A DNA stretch of 54,333 nt from Streptomyces scopuliridis RB72 (GTDB lineage: Bacteria; Actinomycetota; Actinomycetes; Streptomycetales; Streptomycetaceae): contig NZ_JOEI01000038.1 of assembly GCF_000718095.1 (NCBI RefSeq), positions 1-54,333 of the forward strand, written 5' to 3'. A program made the position numbers and the translations under genes. Numbering within the stretch: the stretch's first letter is position 1; each line of letters begins with the position of its first letter. The notes below the pieces were generated by a model. That model saw only the letters and a list, made by a program, of their open reading frames with translations, did no database searches and had not been told where the DNA came from. Shown piece by piece: positions 43,812 through 51,212 of this stretch.

Positions 43812-45089
43812 TCAGACTTCCGGTGCCGCCTCCTCGCCGTAACCGGAGTCCGAGCCGTCCAGGGCGCCCGGGGGCAGTGCGGGTGGCGCGTACGCCCCCG
43901 GGTCCATCGCCCCGGCCTCCGGGTCCGGACGTACCGCGCCCAGCAGGGGATTCGCCGCGATGGGGGAGACCTTGACGTTGGTCCCGGGGCGCGGCGCCTG
44001 GATCACCATCCCGTCGCCCAGATAGATCGCCACATGCGTGGCCCCCGGGAAGTAGATCACCAGATCGCCGGGGCGCAGCTCGCGCAGGGAGACCTTGGGG
44101 AGTTCGTTCCACTGCTCCTGGCTGGTACGGGGGATGGCGAGACCGGCGCGCGCCCAGGCCCGCGAGGTCAGCCCGGAACAGTCGAACGAATCGGGCCCCT
44201 CGGCGCCCCACTCGTACGGCTTGCCGATCTGCTCGACGGCGTACTCCAGGGCCGCCTGGCCCGCCCGTGAGGGCGCCTTGCGGACCGACGTACCGGCCGG
44301 ACCGCCCGCTCCCTGGGGTCCGCCCGCGCCCGGGGCCGTGCCTTCGCCGAGGGCGCCGGAGGCGAGCAGTTCGCGCTGGGCCTTGTCCGTACCGGCCCGT
44401 TCCAGATCGGTCAGTGCCGTGATCTGAGCACGGCTGAGGGAGGCGAGCAGCTTCTCGACCTCCTGGAGCCGGGATCTGACCATGTCGCGCTGTCTCTTCT
44501 GCTTCGTGGCGAGTGCCTGCTGACGGGCGAGGGCCTCGCGGGACGCCGTGGCGAGGGCCCGCGCGCGCTGCTCGCCGCCCGTCAGCCGGTTCAGCGTCTC
44601 CGCCCTGCCGCGTGCCGCGCGTGCCAGCAGATACGTCTCGTCCAGGGCGCTCTGCGGATCGCGCGCGAGCAACAGCCGCAGATAGCCGGAGAGGCCGGAC
44701 TGCCCCTGGTACTGCTCGCGGGCCAGCCGGCCGGCGTTGACGCGGCTGAGGGCCAGCGCGGAGCGGGCCCGCGCGAGTTCGGCGTCCACCCTCTTGGTCT
44801 CGGCGCGCTGCCGGGTCAGCTCGGCGGCGGTGGTGTTGTACGCCTCGGTGGCCTTCTCTGCCTCGCGGTAGAGCTGTTGGAGCCGGGTCAGCATCTCGGC
44901 GACGGTACGGGGCGGGGCGTCGTCGGTGACGCCGGGTTCGCCGGGCCCGCCGGGTCCGGCGGAAGCCGAGGGGGAGGGGGAGGCGGCGGGGGAGGGAGTC
45001 GGCGACGCCGACGCGATCGGCACCGCGGCGAAGACCGTCGCGGCGGCCAGCGCCGCCGTACAGACGGATAGCGACACTCTGCCTGACAC
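43812..45089 (-). CDS. Secreted NlpC/P60 peptidoglycan endopeptidase with coiled coil
   Basis: A 425-residue exported cell-wall hydrolase. Signal peptide (VSLSVCTAALAAATVFAAVPIASA, in parts), Ser/Pro-rich linker, then a long coiled coil (about 75-250) as in RipA/CwlO-type regulators, then an NlpC/P60 domain with Cys in SFDCSGLTSRAW and His in GATHVAIYLGDGM. It cleaves stem peptides between D-Glu and the diamino acid. GTG 45089 is chosen because GGAGGTGAT precedes it at ideal spacing; the frame is open to 45122. The coiled coil probably controls access or docks a partner such as FtsEX. Confidence 0.93.
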   Translation of the reverse strand: MSGRVSLSVCTAALAAATVFAAVPIASASPTPSPAASPSPSASAGPGGPGEPGVTDDAPPRTVAEMLTRLQQLYREAEKATEAYNTTAAELTRQRAETKRVDAELARARSALALSRVNAGRLAREQYQGQSGLSGYLRLLLARDPQSALDETYLLARAARGRAETLNRLTGGEQRARALATASREALARQQALATKQKRQRDMVRSRLQEVEKLLASLSRAQITALTDLERAGTDKAQRELLASGALGEGTAPGAGGPQGAGGPAGTSVRKAPSRAGQAALEYAVEQIGKPYEWGAEGPDSFDCSGLTSRAWARAGLAIPRTSQEQWNELPKVSLRELRPGDLVIYFPGATHVAIYLGDGMVIQAPRPGTNVKVSPIAANPLLGAVRPDPEAGAMDPGAYAPPALPPGALDGSDSGYGEEAAPEV

Positions 45090-45190
45090 GTCATCACCTC
45101 CGGTTGCGGGACGGGCAGTCAAGCCCTAGGTGATGATGAGGTGATATGGGATGTGAAGAGCGCATTAATGGGCTCAGTGGCGCATCAGTA

Positions 45191-45511
45191 TCATCCTTGT
45201 GAGGGACGGTCGCCGTGCTCCGTACCGCCGCCCCGCTCCGTACCGCCACCGGGCTTCGACCAGGGCCACTTCAGCGTGCGCCGCTCGCGGCCCTCGGCCA
45301 CGTACTCGTACTTCCAGCCGCGCTGGATGCCGAGCCGCTTGGTGTAGCCGGCCGGGGCGCGACGGTAGGTGAGGACGGTGGGCGGCCCGCCGGCCGCGTC
45401 CGGCACCGGGACCTCGTACCACTTGGGCGGCTGCCCGGTCGGTCCGGTCAGTACGGGCAGTACGCGCCCGTCCAGCGGCCCGCCGACAAAGGGAGTGTCT
45501 TCGCTTCTCAC
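45191..45511 (-). CDS. Small conserved hypothetical protein
   Basis: A 106-residue protein: FVGGPLDGRVLPVL, KWYEVPVPD, TVLTYRRAPAGYTKRLGIQRGWKYEYV (in parts), with a Gly-rich tail. The GGPLDG start is seen in small actinobacterial and phage-related proteins of unknown role. No membrane segment or catalytic motif. It lies 14 bp downstream of the TetR gene stop on the same strand, so it is probably in its operon. Confidence 0.72.
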   Translation of the reverse strand: MRSEDTPFVGGPLDGRVLPVLTGPTGQPPKWYEVPVPDAAGGPPTVLTYRRAPAGYTKRLGIQRGWKYEYVAEGRERRTLKWPWSKPGGGTERGGGTEHGDRPSQG

Positions 45512-45525
45512 GCCCCCAGTCTCAC

Positions 45526-46311
45526 CTACGGGAGGTGCGCCGCCGCGTTCACCAGGGGCAGCACCCGGCGGGCCAGCGTTCCCACGGGGCCGTCCGGGTG
45601 TTCGTACGCCACGAGCGCGCCGACGGCCGCCGCGGTCTCCTCGTCGGTGGCGGCCGTGACGACCAGCAGCGCGATCAGATGGTCGACCAGCCAGTCGCGC
45701 AGCTCACCGGCGGGCGGGCGCTTCTCCTCGTCCAGCCATATGAGCGAGGCGGATTCGACGGCCGCGATCCAGGTGCGCACCAGCATCCGCAGCCGCGCGC
45801 CGGACGCGGCGGGGGCGCTCGTACGGTCCGCGTCGCCCGTACCGGTCGTGCCGTCCGTGCCTCCGGTGCCGCTCGTACCGAGGTGCAGCAGGATCTGTTC
45901 GGCCGCGGCCCGCCGTACCTCGTCGACGATCGCCGTCGTCCGGGACGTCTCACAGACGCTGCCGCCCCGCAGCAGCGCGCTGAACCCGGTGTCGTGCTGG
46001 TCGACGAAGGCGAGATAGCGGTCGAGGACGCGCCCCAGCCGTTCGGTCGGCGGCCCCACCGGCGGTTCGGTGAAGCAGAGTTCCAGCTCGTCGGCGGCGG
46101 AGCGCAGCGCGTCCTCGTACAACTGCTGCTTGCCGCCGCTGAAATAGCGGTAGACGAGCGGCCGGGACACCCCGGCCGCCGCGGCGACATCGTCGAGCGA
46201 GACATCCTCGGGCGCCCGGTGCGCGAAGAGGCCGAGGGCCGCGTCCAGGAGTTGCGTACGGCGCTCCTCGACGCTGAGCCTTCGGTACGCGGGCGTTGCG
46301 GGCGCGGTCAT
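45526..46311 (-). CDS. TetR-family transcriptional regulator
   Basis: A 261-residue regulator. HTH: RRTQLLDAALGLFAHRAPEDVSLDDVAAAAGVSRPLVYRYFSGG (in parts). The ligand/dimer domain is interrupted by a Gly/Thr-rich insert (GTSGTGGTDGTTGTGDADRTS). The gene lies 83 bp downstream of the diiron oxygenase gene on the same strand and may control it through the GTCAACAAG inverted repeat at 47386-47425. This pairing is positional inference. Confidence 0.92.
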   Translation of the reverse strand: MTAPATPAYRRLSVEERRTQLLDAALGLFAHRAPEDVSLDDVAAAAGVSRPLVYRYFSGGKQQLYEDALRSAADELELCFTEPPVGPPTERLGRVLDRYLAFVDQHDTGFSALLRGGSVCETSRTTAIVDEVRRAAAEQILLHLGTSGTGGTDGTTGTGDADRTSAPAASGARLRMLVRTWIAAVESASLIWLDEEKRPPAGELRDWLVDHLIALLVVTAATDEETAAAVGALVAYEHPDGPVGTLARRVLPLVNAAAHLP

Positions 46312-46394
46312 GTCCGCAGCGTAACCGCCGGGCGGCCGGGTGAGCGGGCGGACCGGGACAGCCGCCGGAACGATGCCGGCGGCGGGGACGGCGG

Positions 46395-47330
46395 TCAGGC
46401 GAGGAGGCCGGAGGACTTCCAGAGCCTGCGCCCCGCCCCGCGCAGCACACCGATGTCGTCCAGGAAGTCGGTGAGCCGCTTGGCGCCCGACTGCATCACC
46501 TCCCGGCGGTGGCCGCTCTCCCGCACCTGCGCGACGGCCTGCCGGCGGTCGAGGCCGACGTTCTCGTACACCCGCGGGTTGATGAAGCAGACCGAGAAGA
46601 CCCGGGCGGCCTCACCGCAGCTGAGCCGGGTGAACTCCCGCTCCCAGCGCGGCGCGGTCACCATCTGGCGGCGCAGCTCCTCGCGGGCGTACCGGACATG
46701 ACGCGCCTCTTCGATGACATGGATACGGGTCACTCCGCGCACGAGGGGCTGGACGCGCTCGTCCGGGAAGGTCAGCCGCTGCATCCAGTCGAGGATCTCC
46801 TCGCCGAGGAGCGTGGCGGCGAAGGAACCGGGGGTGGTGGAGACGGTCTTCAGGATGCGCGCGAGATTGTGGTAGAAGCGCGGCACGGGATACTCCGGCC
46901 CGCCGCCCTTGTGGATCAGCCGCGCGAACATCATCGAGTGCCGGCACTCGTCCGCGATCTCGGTGAGGGCGTAGCGGACGTGGTTGCTGGTCACGGGCTT
47001 GTCGTAGATGTGCCGGACCAGCAGCTGCATCAGGATGATCTCGAACCAGATTCCGAGCGAGGCGAGCGACGCGGCCTCGTGCCTGGCCAGCTCCATCCGC
47101 TGCTCCTCGGACATCGTCCGCCAGAGCGGGGTGTCGTAGAGCGAGACCAGCTCGGGCGGCCAGAACCACTTGCCGTCCTCGACCGGGGCGTCCCAGTCGA
47201 GTTCCTTGTCGGGGTCGAAGGAGTGCTTGGCGGAGGATTCGAGCAGCCGCTCGGCGACCTTCTCACGGTCCCGGAGCGGGCCGAGTGCGTCGCGGAGCAG
47301 CTGCACGTCGCGTTCGGTCACTGTCGTCAT
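46395..47330 (-). CDS. AurF-like diiron oxygenase
   Basis: A 311-residue protein of the AurF/p-aminobenzoate N-oxygenase type. Conserved iron ligands lie in helices with ALTEIADECRHSMMFAR and HVIEEARHVRYAREEL, and LARHEAASLASLGIWFE supplies an additional Glu. Such enzymes N-oxygenate amines or hydroxylate substrates in secondary metabolism, but many stand-alone members have no known substrate. ATG 47330 has GAGGTG at 9 nt; the frame is open 4 codons further to GTG 47342. Confidence 0.9.
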   Translation of the reverse strand: MTTVTERDVQLLRDALGPLRDREKVAERLLESSAKHSFDPDKELDWDAPVEDGKWFWPPELVSLYDTPLWRTMSEEQRMELARHEAASLASLGIWFEIILMQLLVRHIYDKPVTSNHVRYALTEIADECRHSMMFARLIHKGGGPEYPVPRFYHNLARILKTVSTTPGSFAATLLGEEILDWMQRLTFPDERVQPLVRGVTRIHVIEEARHVRYAREELRRQMVTAPRWEREFTRLSCGEAARVFSVCFINPRVYENVGLDRRQAVAQVRESGHRREVMQSGAKRLTDFLDDIGVLRGAGRRLWKSSGLLA

Positions 47331-47385
47331 GGCTGAGCGCACCTCATGGCTGGGTTACCGGCGGTCACCCCTTATGAGACCGCTC

Positions 47386-47425
47386 GTCAACAAGGGCGTC
47401 AATCCCTTGCGCGCGACTTGTTGAC
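47386..47425 (-). promoter_or_regulatory. GTCAACAAG inverted repeat upstream of diiron oxygenase
   Basis: GTCAACAAG (47386-47394) and CTTGTTGAC (47417-47425) form a perfect 9-bp inverted repeat with a 22-bp spacer, 55 bp before the oxygenase start. It is a candidate operator for the nearby TetR regulator. The GTCAAC half-site is the same hexamer as in the twin operators at 3502-3545. Confidence 0.45.
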
Positions 47426-47579
47426 TCCGCGTCTACCAACGTAAGTGCCTGCCAACCTCCGCGCCGACGCAGGTACTTGTGTGTCCAGGGAGGGGCGAAA
47501 TCCGGCCTTCCGCGGACTCATGATGGATATACGCCCGAACCCACCGCGTAACACCGCGTCGCACGGCACGATGGCGCGT

Positions 47580-48470
47580 ATGACCGCCCCACACCCCGGT
47601 GCCGACCGCGCAGCCGCCCGCCGCAGTCTCGAAGGGCTCGCCCTGGGCGACGCCTTCGGCGAACGCTGGTTCCCTCTCTTCCGCGAGCGTCAGCGCGCGT
47701 ACGCGGAGATCAGGGCCAGGATCACGCCGCCGGAACTGGAGTGGCACTGGACGGACGACACCGCGATGGCCCTCGCGATACAACGTGTCCTGGACGAACG
47801 CGGCGCCATCGACCAGGACCGGCTCGCCCTGTGCTTCGCCCTCACGTACGACGCCGATCCGGCCCGCGGTTACGGGCACGGTATGCACATGCTGCTGCCG
47901 GCCCTGCTGGCGGAGCCGGAAAGCTGGCGCACCCTGGCCCCCGGGCTGTTCGAGGGCGGCAGTCTGGGCAACGGCGCGGCGATGCGGGTGGCCCCGCTGG
48001 GCGCCTGGTTCGCGGCCGACCTGGACCGCGTGACCGAACAGGCGGTGCTGTCCGCCGAGGTGACCCACGCCCACCCGCAGGGCATCGCGGGCGCGGTGGC
48101 GATCGCGGTGGCGGCGGCCCTGTCGGTACGGTCCGAACTCTCCGTGGCGGCGGTGGCGGAGGCCACCCCCGTGGGGCCGGTACGGGACGGCCTGGCGCGG
48201 GCGGCGGAGCTGCCGTTCACCACCGAGCCGTGGAAGGCGGCGGATCTGCTCGGCAACGGCCAGCGGATCCGGGCTGACGACACCGTGCCGTTCGCGGTAT
48301 GGACGGCGGCCCGCCACCGCGACGATCTGGCCGCCGCGCTCTGGTCGACGGCGGAGGGATTCGGCGACGTCGACACGACCTGCGCGATCACGGCGGGCAT
48401 CGTCGCGGCCCGCACCGGAACGGGCTCGGTCCCTACGGAGTGGCGGCAGCGCCGGGAGGCGCTGACGTAG
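47580..48470 (+). CDS. ADP-ribosylglycohydrolase family protein
   Basis: A 296-residue ARH/DraG-family protein. The two metal-binding clusters are seen as HWTDDTAMALAI near residue 60 and GDVDTTCAITAGIVAA near 265, with GSLGNGAAMRVAPLG between, so the Mg-dependent hydrolase site appears complete. The family removes ADP-ribose from proteins or related adducts. Start ATG 47580 (or ATG 47571) is chosen because the upstream open frame to 47445 has no ribosome-binding site. Its 3' end overlaps the convergent amidase gene by 38 nt. Confidence 0.88.
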   Translation: MTAPHPGADRAAARRSLEGLALGDAFGERWFPLFRERQRAYAEIRARITPPELEWHWTDDTAMALAIQRVLDERGAIDQDRLALCFALTYDADPARGYGHGMHMLLPALLAEPESWRTLAPGLFEGGSLGNGAAMRVAPLGAWFAADLDRVTEQAVLSAEVTHAHPQGIAGAVAIAVAAALSVRSELSVAAVAEATPVGPVRDGLARAAELPFTTEPWKAADLLGNGQRIRADDTVPFAVWTAARHRDDLAAALWSTAEGFGDVDTTCAITAGIVAARTGTGSVPTEWRQRREALT

Positions 48471-49590
48471 CCGGCGCGGGCTGCCCGGGTCGCGCCCGGG
48501 GAGCTGGGGCCGGGGCCGGGGGCGGGGGCGGGGCCGCGAGGGCGATCTCCGGGAGCGAGGCGTCCGCGCCGCGCGCCGCCACCAGTTGCAGCCCCACCGG
48601 GCATCCGTCCGCCGTGAAACCGGCCGGAATGCTCGCCGCGGGATGCCCGCTCAGATTGAACGCCCAGGTCAGCGCGGTGGAGTAGAGCTCGCCCGGACCC
48701 TCGTGGCCATGCGGTCTGTTGGGGGTGACCGGGGTGAGCAGCAGCGGTGTACGGGCGAAGAGCGCGTCGAGCCGCCGGTCGTTCTCCGCCCGTACCCCTG
48801 ATGCCCGCACGACCGCCTCCGATGCTTCCGAGCCGCCGCCGCTCCGTATCGCCGTCCAGGCCTCCCGCGGGTCCAGCAGCGTGAACGGCCGCCGCGCCGG
48901 AGCGAGTCGTACGACCCCCGCCGCCACCAGCCGGTCCACCGCCGCCCGCACCACCGCCGCCACCTCCGGGTCCGGCCGCGCGTACCCCAGATCGGGGGAG
49001 AAGACGGCGGGCACGGGGAAGGCCGGCTTCGGCGCCTCGTATCCGTCCAGCACACACCGCAGATACGCCCGCACCTCCGCCGCCGATCGCGCCAGCACAC
49101 CCGCCGAGGCCAGACCGGTACGGTCCGGGGACGGCAGCAGCCCGTTGGTCGTCTTCAGCCCGAACACCCCGCACCAGGCCGCCGGGATCCGGACCGAACC
49201 GGCCCCGTCGCTGCCGGTCGCCAGCGGCACCATCCCTGCCGCGACCGCCACCGCCGACCCGGCGGAGGACCCGCCGGGTGTACGGTCCGCGCGGTACGGG
49301 TTGACCGTACGGCCGTGCCTGCCCCGCCCCCAGGTCTGCCAGTACGTGCCCGGCCCCGGCACCGCCGTCGACCCGACCGGCACCGCGCCCGCCTCGATCA
49401 GCCGCCCCGCCGCGTACGACCGGATGCCGGACGGTCCCTTCACCGCGAACGGCAGCCCGGCGAGCGGCAGTCGGCGGTCCACCGTCCGCGCCCGATCCCT
49501 GGCTTCCGTGTCCCACACCTCGATGAAGGCGCACAGAGCGGGATCGAGCCGCTCGATCCGCGCCAACGCCTCGGCGACCCTGTCCTCCAC
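48433..49590 (-). CDS. Amidase-signature enzyme, probable internal cistron
   Basis: A 385-residue amidase-signature hydrolase when started at GTG 49590, preceded by GGAAGG at 7 nt (GTG 49608, also with an SD, is in frame). Ser-cisSer-Lys elements: Lys in PFAVKG, GGSSAGSAVAVAAG, and the Ser region SDGAGSVRIPAAWCGVFGLK (in parts). The family hydrolyses amides; the substrate is unknown. It has its own initiation signals yet lies in frame with the PBP with no stop between, so it could be made alone and as the C-terminal half of a fusion. It overlaps the ADP-ribosylglycohydrolase gene tail to tail. Confidence 0.82.
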   Translation of the reverse strand: MEDRVAEALARIERLDPALCAFIEVWDTEARDRARTVDRRLPLAGLPFAVKGPSGIRSYAAGRLIEAGAVPVGSTAVPGPGTYWQTWGRGRHGRTVNPYRADRTPGGSSAGSAVAVAAGMVPLATGSDGAGSVRIPAAWCGVFGLKTTNGLLPSPDRTGLASAGVLARSAAEVRAYLRCVLDGYEAPKPAFPVPAVFSPDLGYARPDPEVAAVVRAAVDRLVAAGVVRLAPARRPFTLLDPREAWTAIRSGGGSEASEAVVRASGVRAENDRRLDALFARTPLLLTPVTPNRPHGHEGPGELYSTALTWAFNLSGHPAASIPAGFTADGCPVGLQLVAARGADASLPEIALAAPPPPPAPAPAPRARPGQPAPATSAPPGAAATP

Positions 49591-51096
49591 CGCGCCCCCT
49601 TCCTGCACCGCGCCCCTCCGTTGCTCCGCTCTAGGCCCTGTCCGGCCGATCTTCGCGGGCCCGCGACGCCTGGCACGCACGCTCGCCGCGTTGTCGGGAT
49701 CACCCCAGTACGTCCAGTACTGGGGAGACCCTCCGACCACCGCCACCGCGACCGCCGGCCGGCTCGAATTGCCCGCCTGCGCCCAGGCGATGAACCAGGC
49801 GTACGGCGCCCCGGTGTTGCCCACCCCGTGCTGCGCCGTCCCCGTCTTCCCGCCGACCGTCGCCCCGTCGATCCCCGCGTTCGCTCCCGTACCGTCCTCG
49901 ACGACCCCGATCATCAGCTGCCGCAACCGCTGCGCCGTGGCCGGGTTCACCGCCCGCCGGTAGGAGCGCTCGCCGGTACGGGAGACGATGTCGCCGTTCG
50001 CGTCCATGGTCCGGTCCACCAGGAAGGGGTACTTGAGCTCCCCGCCGTTCGCGACCGCCGACGCGACCATCGCCATCTGGAGCGGGGTGGCCCGCGTGTC
50101 GAACTGCCCGATCGAGGACAGCGCCAGCTGATCGTCGCTCATGCTGGTGTCGAAATGGGACGCGGCGACCCCCGAAGGGATCGTGATCCCGGTGTCGTTG
50201 AAGCCGAACTTCCGCGCCGTCTCCACCATCGCGGACAGCCCCGTCTTCACCCCGAGCCCGGCCATCACCGTATTGCAGGACCATCTGATCGCGTAGTCCA
50301 GTGACGCCTTGTCGCAGCCGTCCGCCTCATTGGGCAGCGCGGTCCGTGTGCCCGGCAGGACATACGGCTCGGCGATGCCGGTCGGGGCGTGGACATCGGT
50401 GACCGTCCGGGAGTCCAGCGCTGCCGCCGCCGTCACGATCTTGAAGGCGGAACCGGGTGGGTAGGTCTGCCGGATGGCCCGGTTGAGCAGGGGCTGCGCG
50501 TCCACGCCGGTCAGCCGGGCCCATGCGTCGTTGACGGCCCCGCCGGTGCCCGACAGCTGCCCGGGGTCGTACGACGGGCTGCTGACCAGCGCCAGGATCC
50601 TCCCGCTGAACGGCTCGACGGCAGCCACCGCGCCGCGTCTGCCGGCCAGTCCCTCGTATGCGGCCCGCTGCATCGACTCCTTGATCGTGGTGGCGACCTG
50701 GCCGCCGGGGCGCCGGCCGCGGGTGATCTCGTTCCAGAAGGGGAACGGGGCGAGCATCGGGTCCGTACCGGAGAGGGTGGCGTCCTCGGCGTTCTCCAGC
50801 AGGGTCGTGCCGTACGTCTGGGAGGCGTAGCCGGTGACGGGCGCGTACAGCGGGCCCTGGGTGTAGGTGCGTTCGTAACGCAGCTGCTGTCCGCTGTCCC
50901 TGGAGCCGGTGACCGCCCTGCCGCCGACGAGGATGTTGCCGCGCGGCTGCGAGTAACGGGCCACGGTGTCACGGCGGTTGGCGGGGTTGTGATCGAGGGA
51001 TTCCGCGTCGATGACCTGGATCCTGGCGGAGTTGACCAGCAGGGCGACCAGCAGGAGGAGAGAGAAGACGGCGGTCCGCCGGATGTAGCGGGTCAC
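48433..51096 (-). CDS. Penicillin-binding protein, C-terminally replaced and fused in frame to amidase
   Basis: One 887-codon frame. Residues 1 to about 453 are a PbpA/FtsI-type class B transpeptidase: membrane anchor (TAVFSLLLLVALLV), active Ser in YPPGSAFKI, SCN in RWSCNTVMA, and KTG in GGKTGTAQHG. After VAVAVV the expected final strand/helix is absent. About 32 residues from a repetitive element (DPDNAASVRARRRGPAKIG) follow, then a complete amidase. The GTG 51096 start has GGAGGG at 7 nt and lies at the end of a fourfold repeat. PBPs of this type crosslink septal or polar wall with their RodA/FtsW partner, here encoded upstream. Confidence 0.8.
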   Translation of the reverse strand: MTRYIRRTAVFSLLLLVALLVNSARIQVIDAESLDHNPANRRDTVARYSQPRGNILVGGRAVTGSRDSGQQLRYERTYTQGPLYAPVTGYASQTYGTTLLENAEDATLSGTDPMLAPFPFWNEITRGRRPGGQVATTIKESMQRAAYEGLAGRRGAVAAVEPFSGRILALVSSPSYDPGQLSGTGGAVNDAWARLTGVDAQPLLNRAIRQTYPPGSAFKIVTAAAALDSRTVTDVHAPTGIAEPYVLPGTRTALPNEADGCDKASLDYAIRWSCNTVMAGLGVKTGLSAMVETARKFGFNDTGITIPSGVAASHFDTSMSDDQLALSSIGQFDTRATPLQMAMVASAVANGGELKYPFLVDRTMDANGDIVSRTGERSYRRAVNPATAQRLRQLMIGVVEDGTGANAGIDGATVGGKTGTAQHGVGNTGAPYAWFIAWAQAGNSSRPAVAVAVVGGSPQYWTYWGDPDNAASVRARRRGPAKIGRTGPRAEQRRGAVQEGGAVEDRVAEALARIERLDPALCAFIEVWDTEARDRARTVDRRLPLAGLPFAVKGPSGIRSYAAGRLIEAGAVPVGSTAVPGPGTYWQTWGRGRHGRTVNPYRADRTPGGSSAGSAVAVAAGMVPLATGSDGAGSVRIPAAWCGVFGLKTTNGLLPSPDRTGLASAGVLARSAAEVRAYLRCVLDGYEAPKPAFPVPAVFSPDLGYARPDPEVAAVVRAAVDRLVAAGVVRLAPARRPFTLLDPREAWTAIRSGGGSEASEAVVRASGVRAENDRRLDALFARTPLLLTPVTPNRPHGHEGPGELYSTALTWAFNLSGHPAASIPAGFTADGCPVGLQLVAARGADASLPEIALAAPPPPPAPAPAPRARPGQPAPATSAPPGAAATP
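49634..49738 (-). repeat. Short repetitive element inserted at the PBP 3' end
   Basis: About 105 bp containing the hairpin CCCCAGTAC-GTCCA-GTACTGGGG (49703-49725) and a G/C-rich segment reading GCGTCGCGGGCCCGCGAAG and GGCCGGACAGGGCCTAG on the minus strand. I recognise this as a short element found at many intergenic sites in Streptomyces genomes (from memory, unverified). Here it interrupts the PBP reading frame, replacing its natural end and stop codon, and leaves the frame open into the amidase. Confidence 0.6.
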
Positions 51097-51212
51097 GGCT
51101 GCTCCCTCCACGGGATGAAGCGGGTCACGGCTGCTCCCTCCACGGGATGAAGCGGGTCACGGCTGCTCCCTGCCTCGGATGTGGCGGGTCATCGCTGGTC
51201 CCTCCAGGCGTT
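51091..51212 (-). repeat. Four 32-bp copies of RBS plus start codon before the PBP gene
   Basis: A 32-bp unit repeats exactly in register (plus-strand copies begin at 51091, 51123, 51155 and 51187). On the minus strand each copy contains a purine-rich SD (AGGGA(G/C)CAG) and a start codon: ATG 51192, GTG 51160, GTG 51128 and GTG 51096. The first three open identical-length frames of 11 codons (MTRHIRGREQP, MTRFIPWREQP twice). Each ends in TGA overlapping the next GTG. The fourth is the PBP start. The original ATG 51192 overlaps the RodA stop (ATGA), so the repeat arose by duplicating that junction. Confidence 0.9.

Noticed and set aside
49634..49738. Insertion sequence with its own transposase
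   Set aside because: Only about 105 bp with no coding potential; better described as a short repetitive element.
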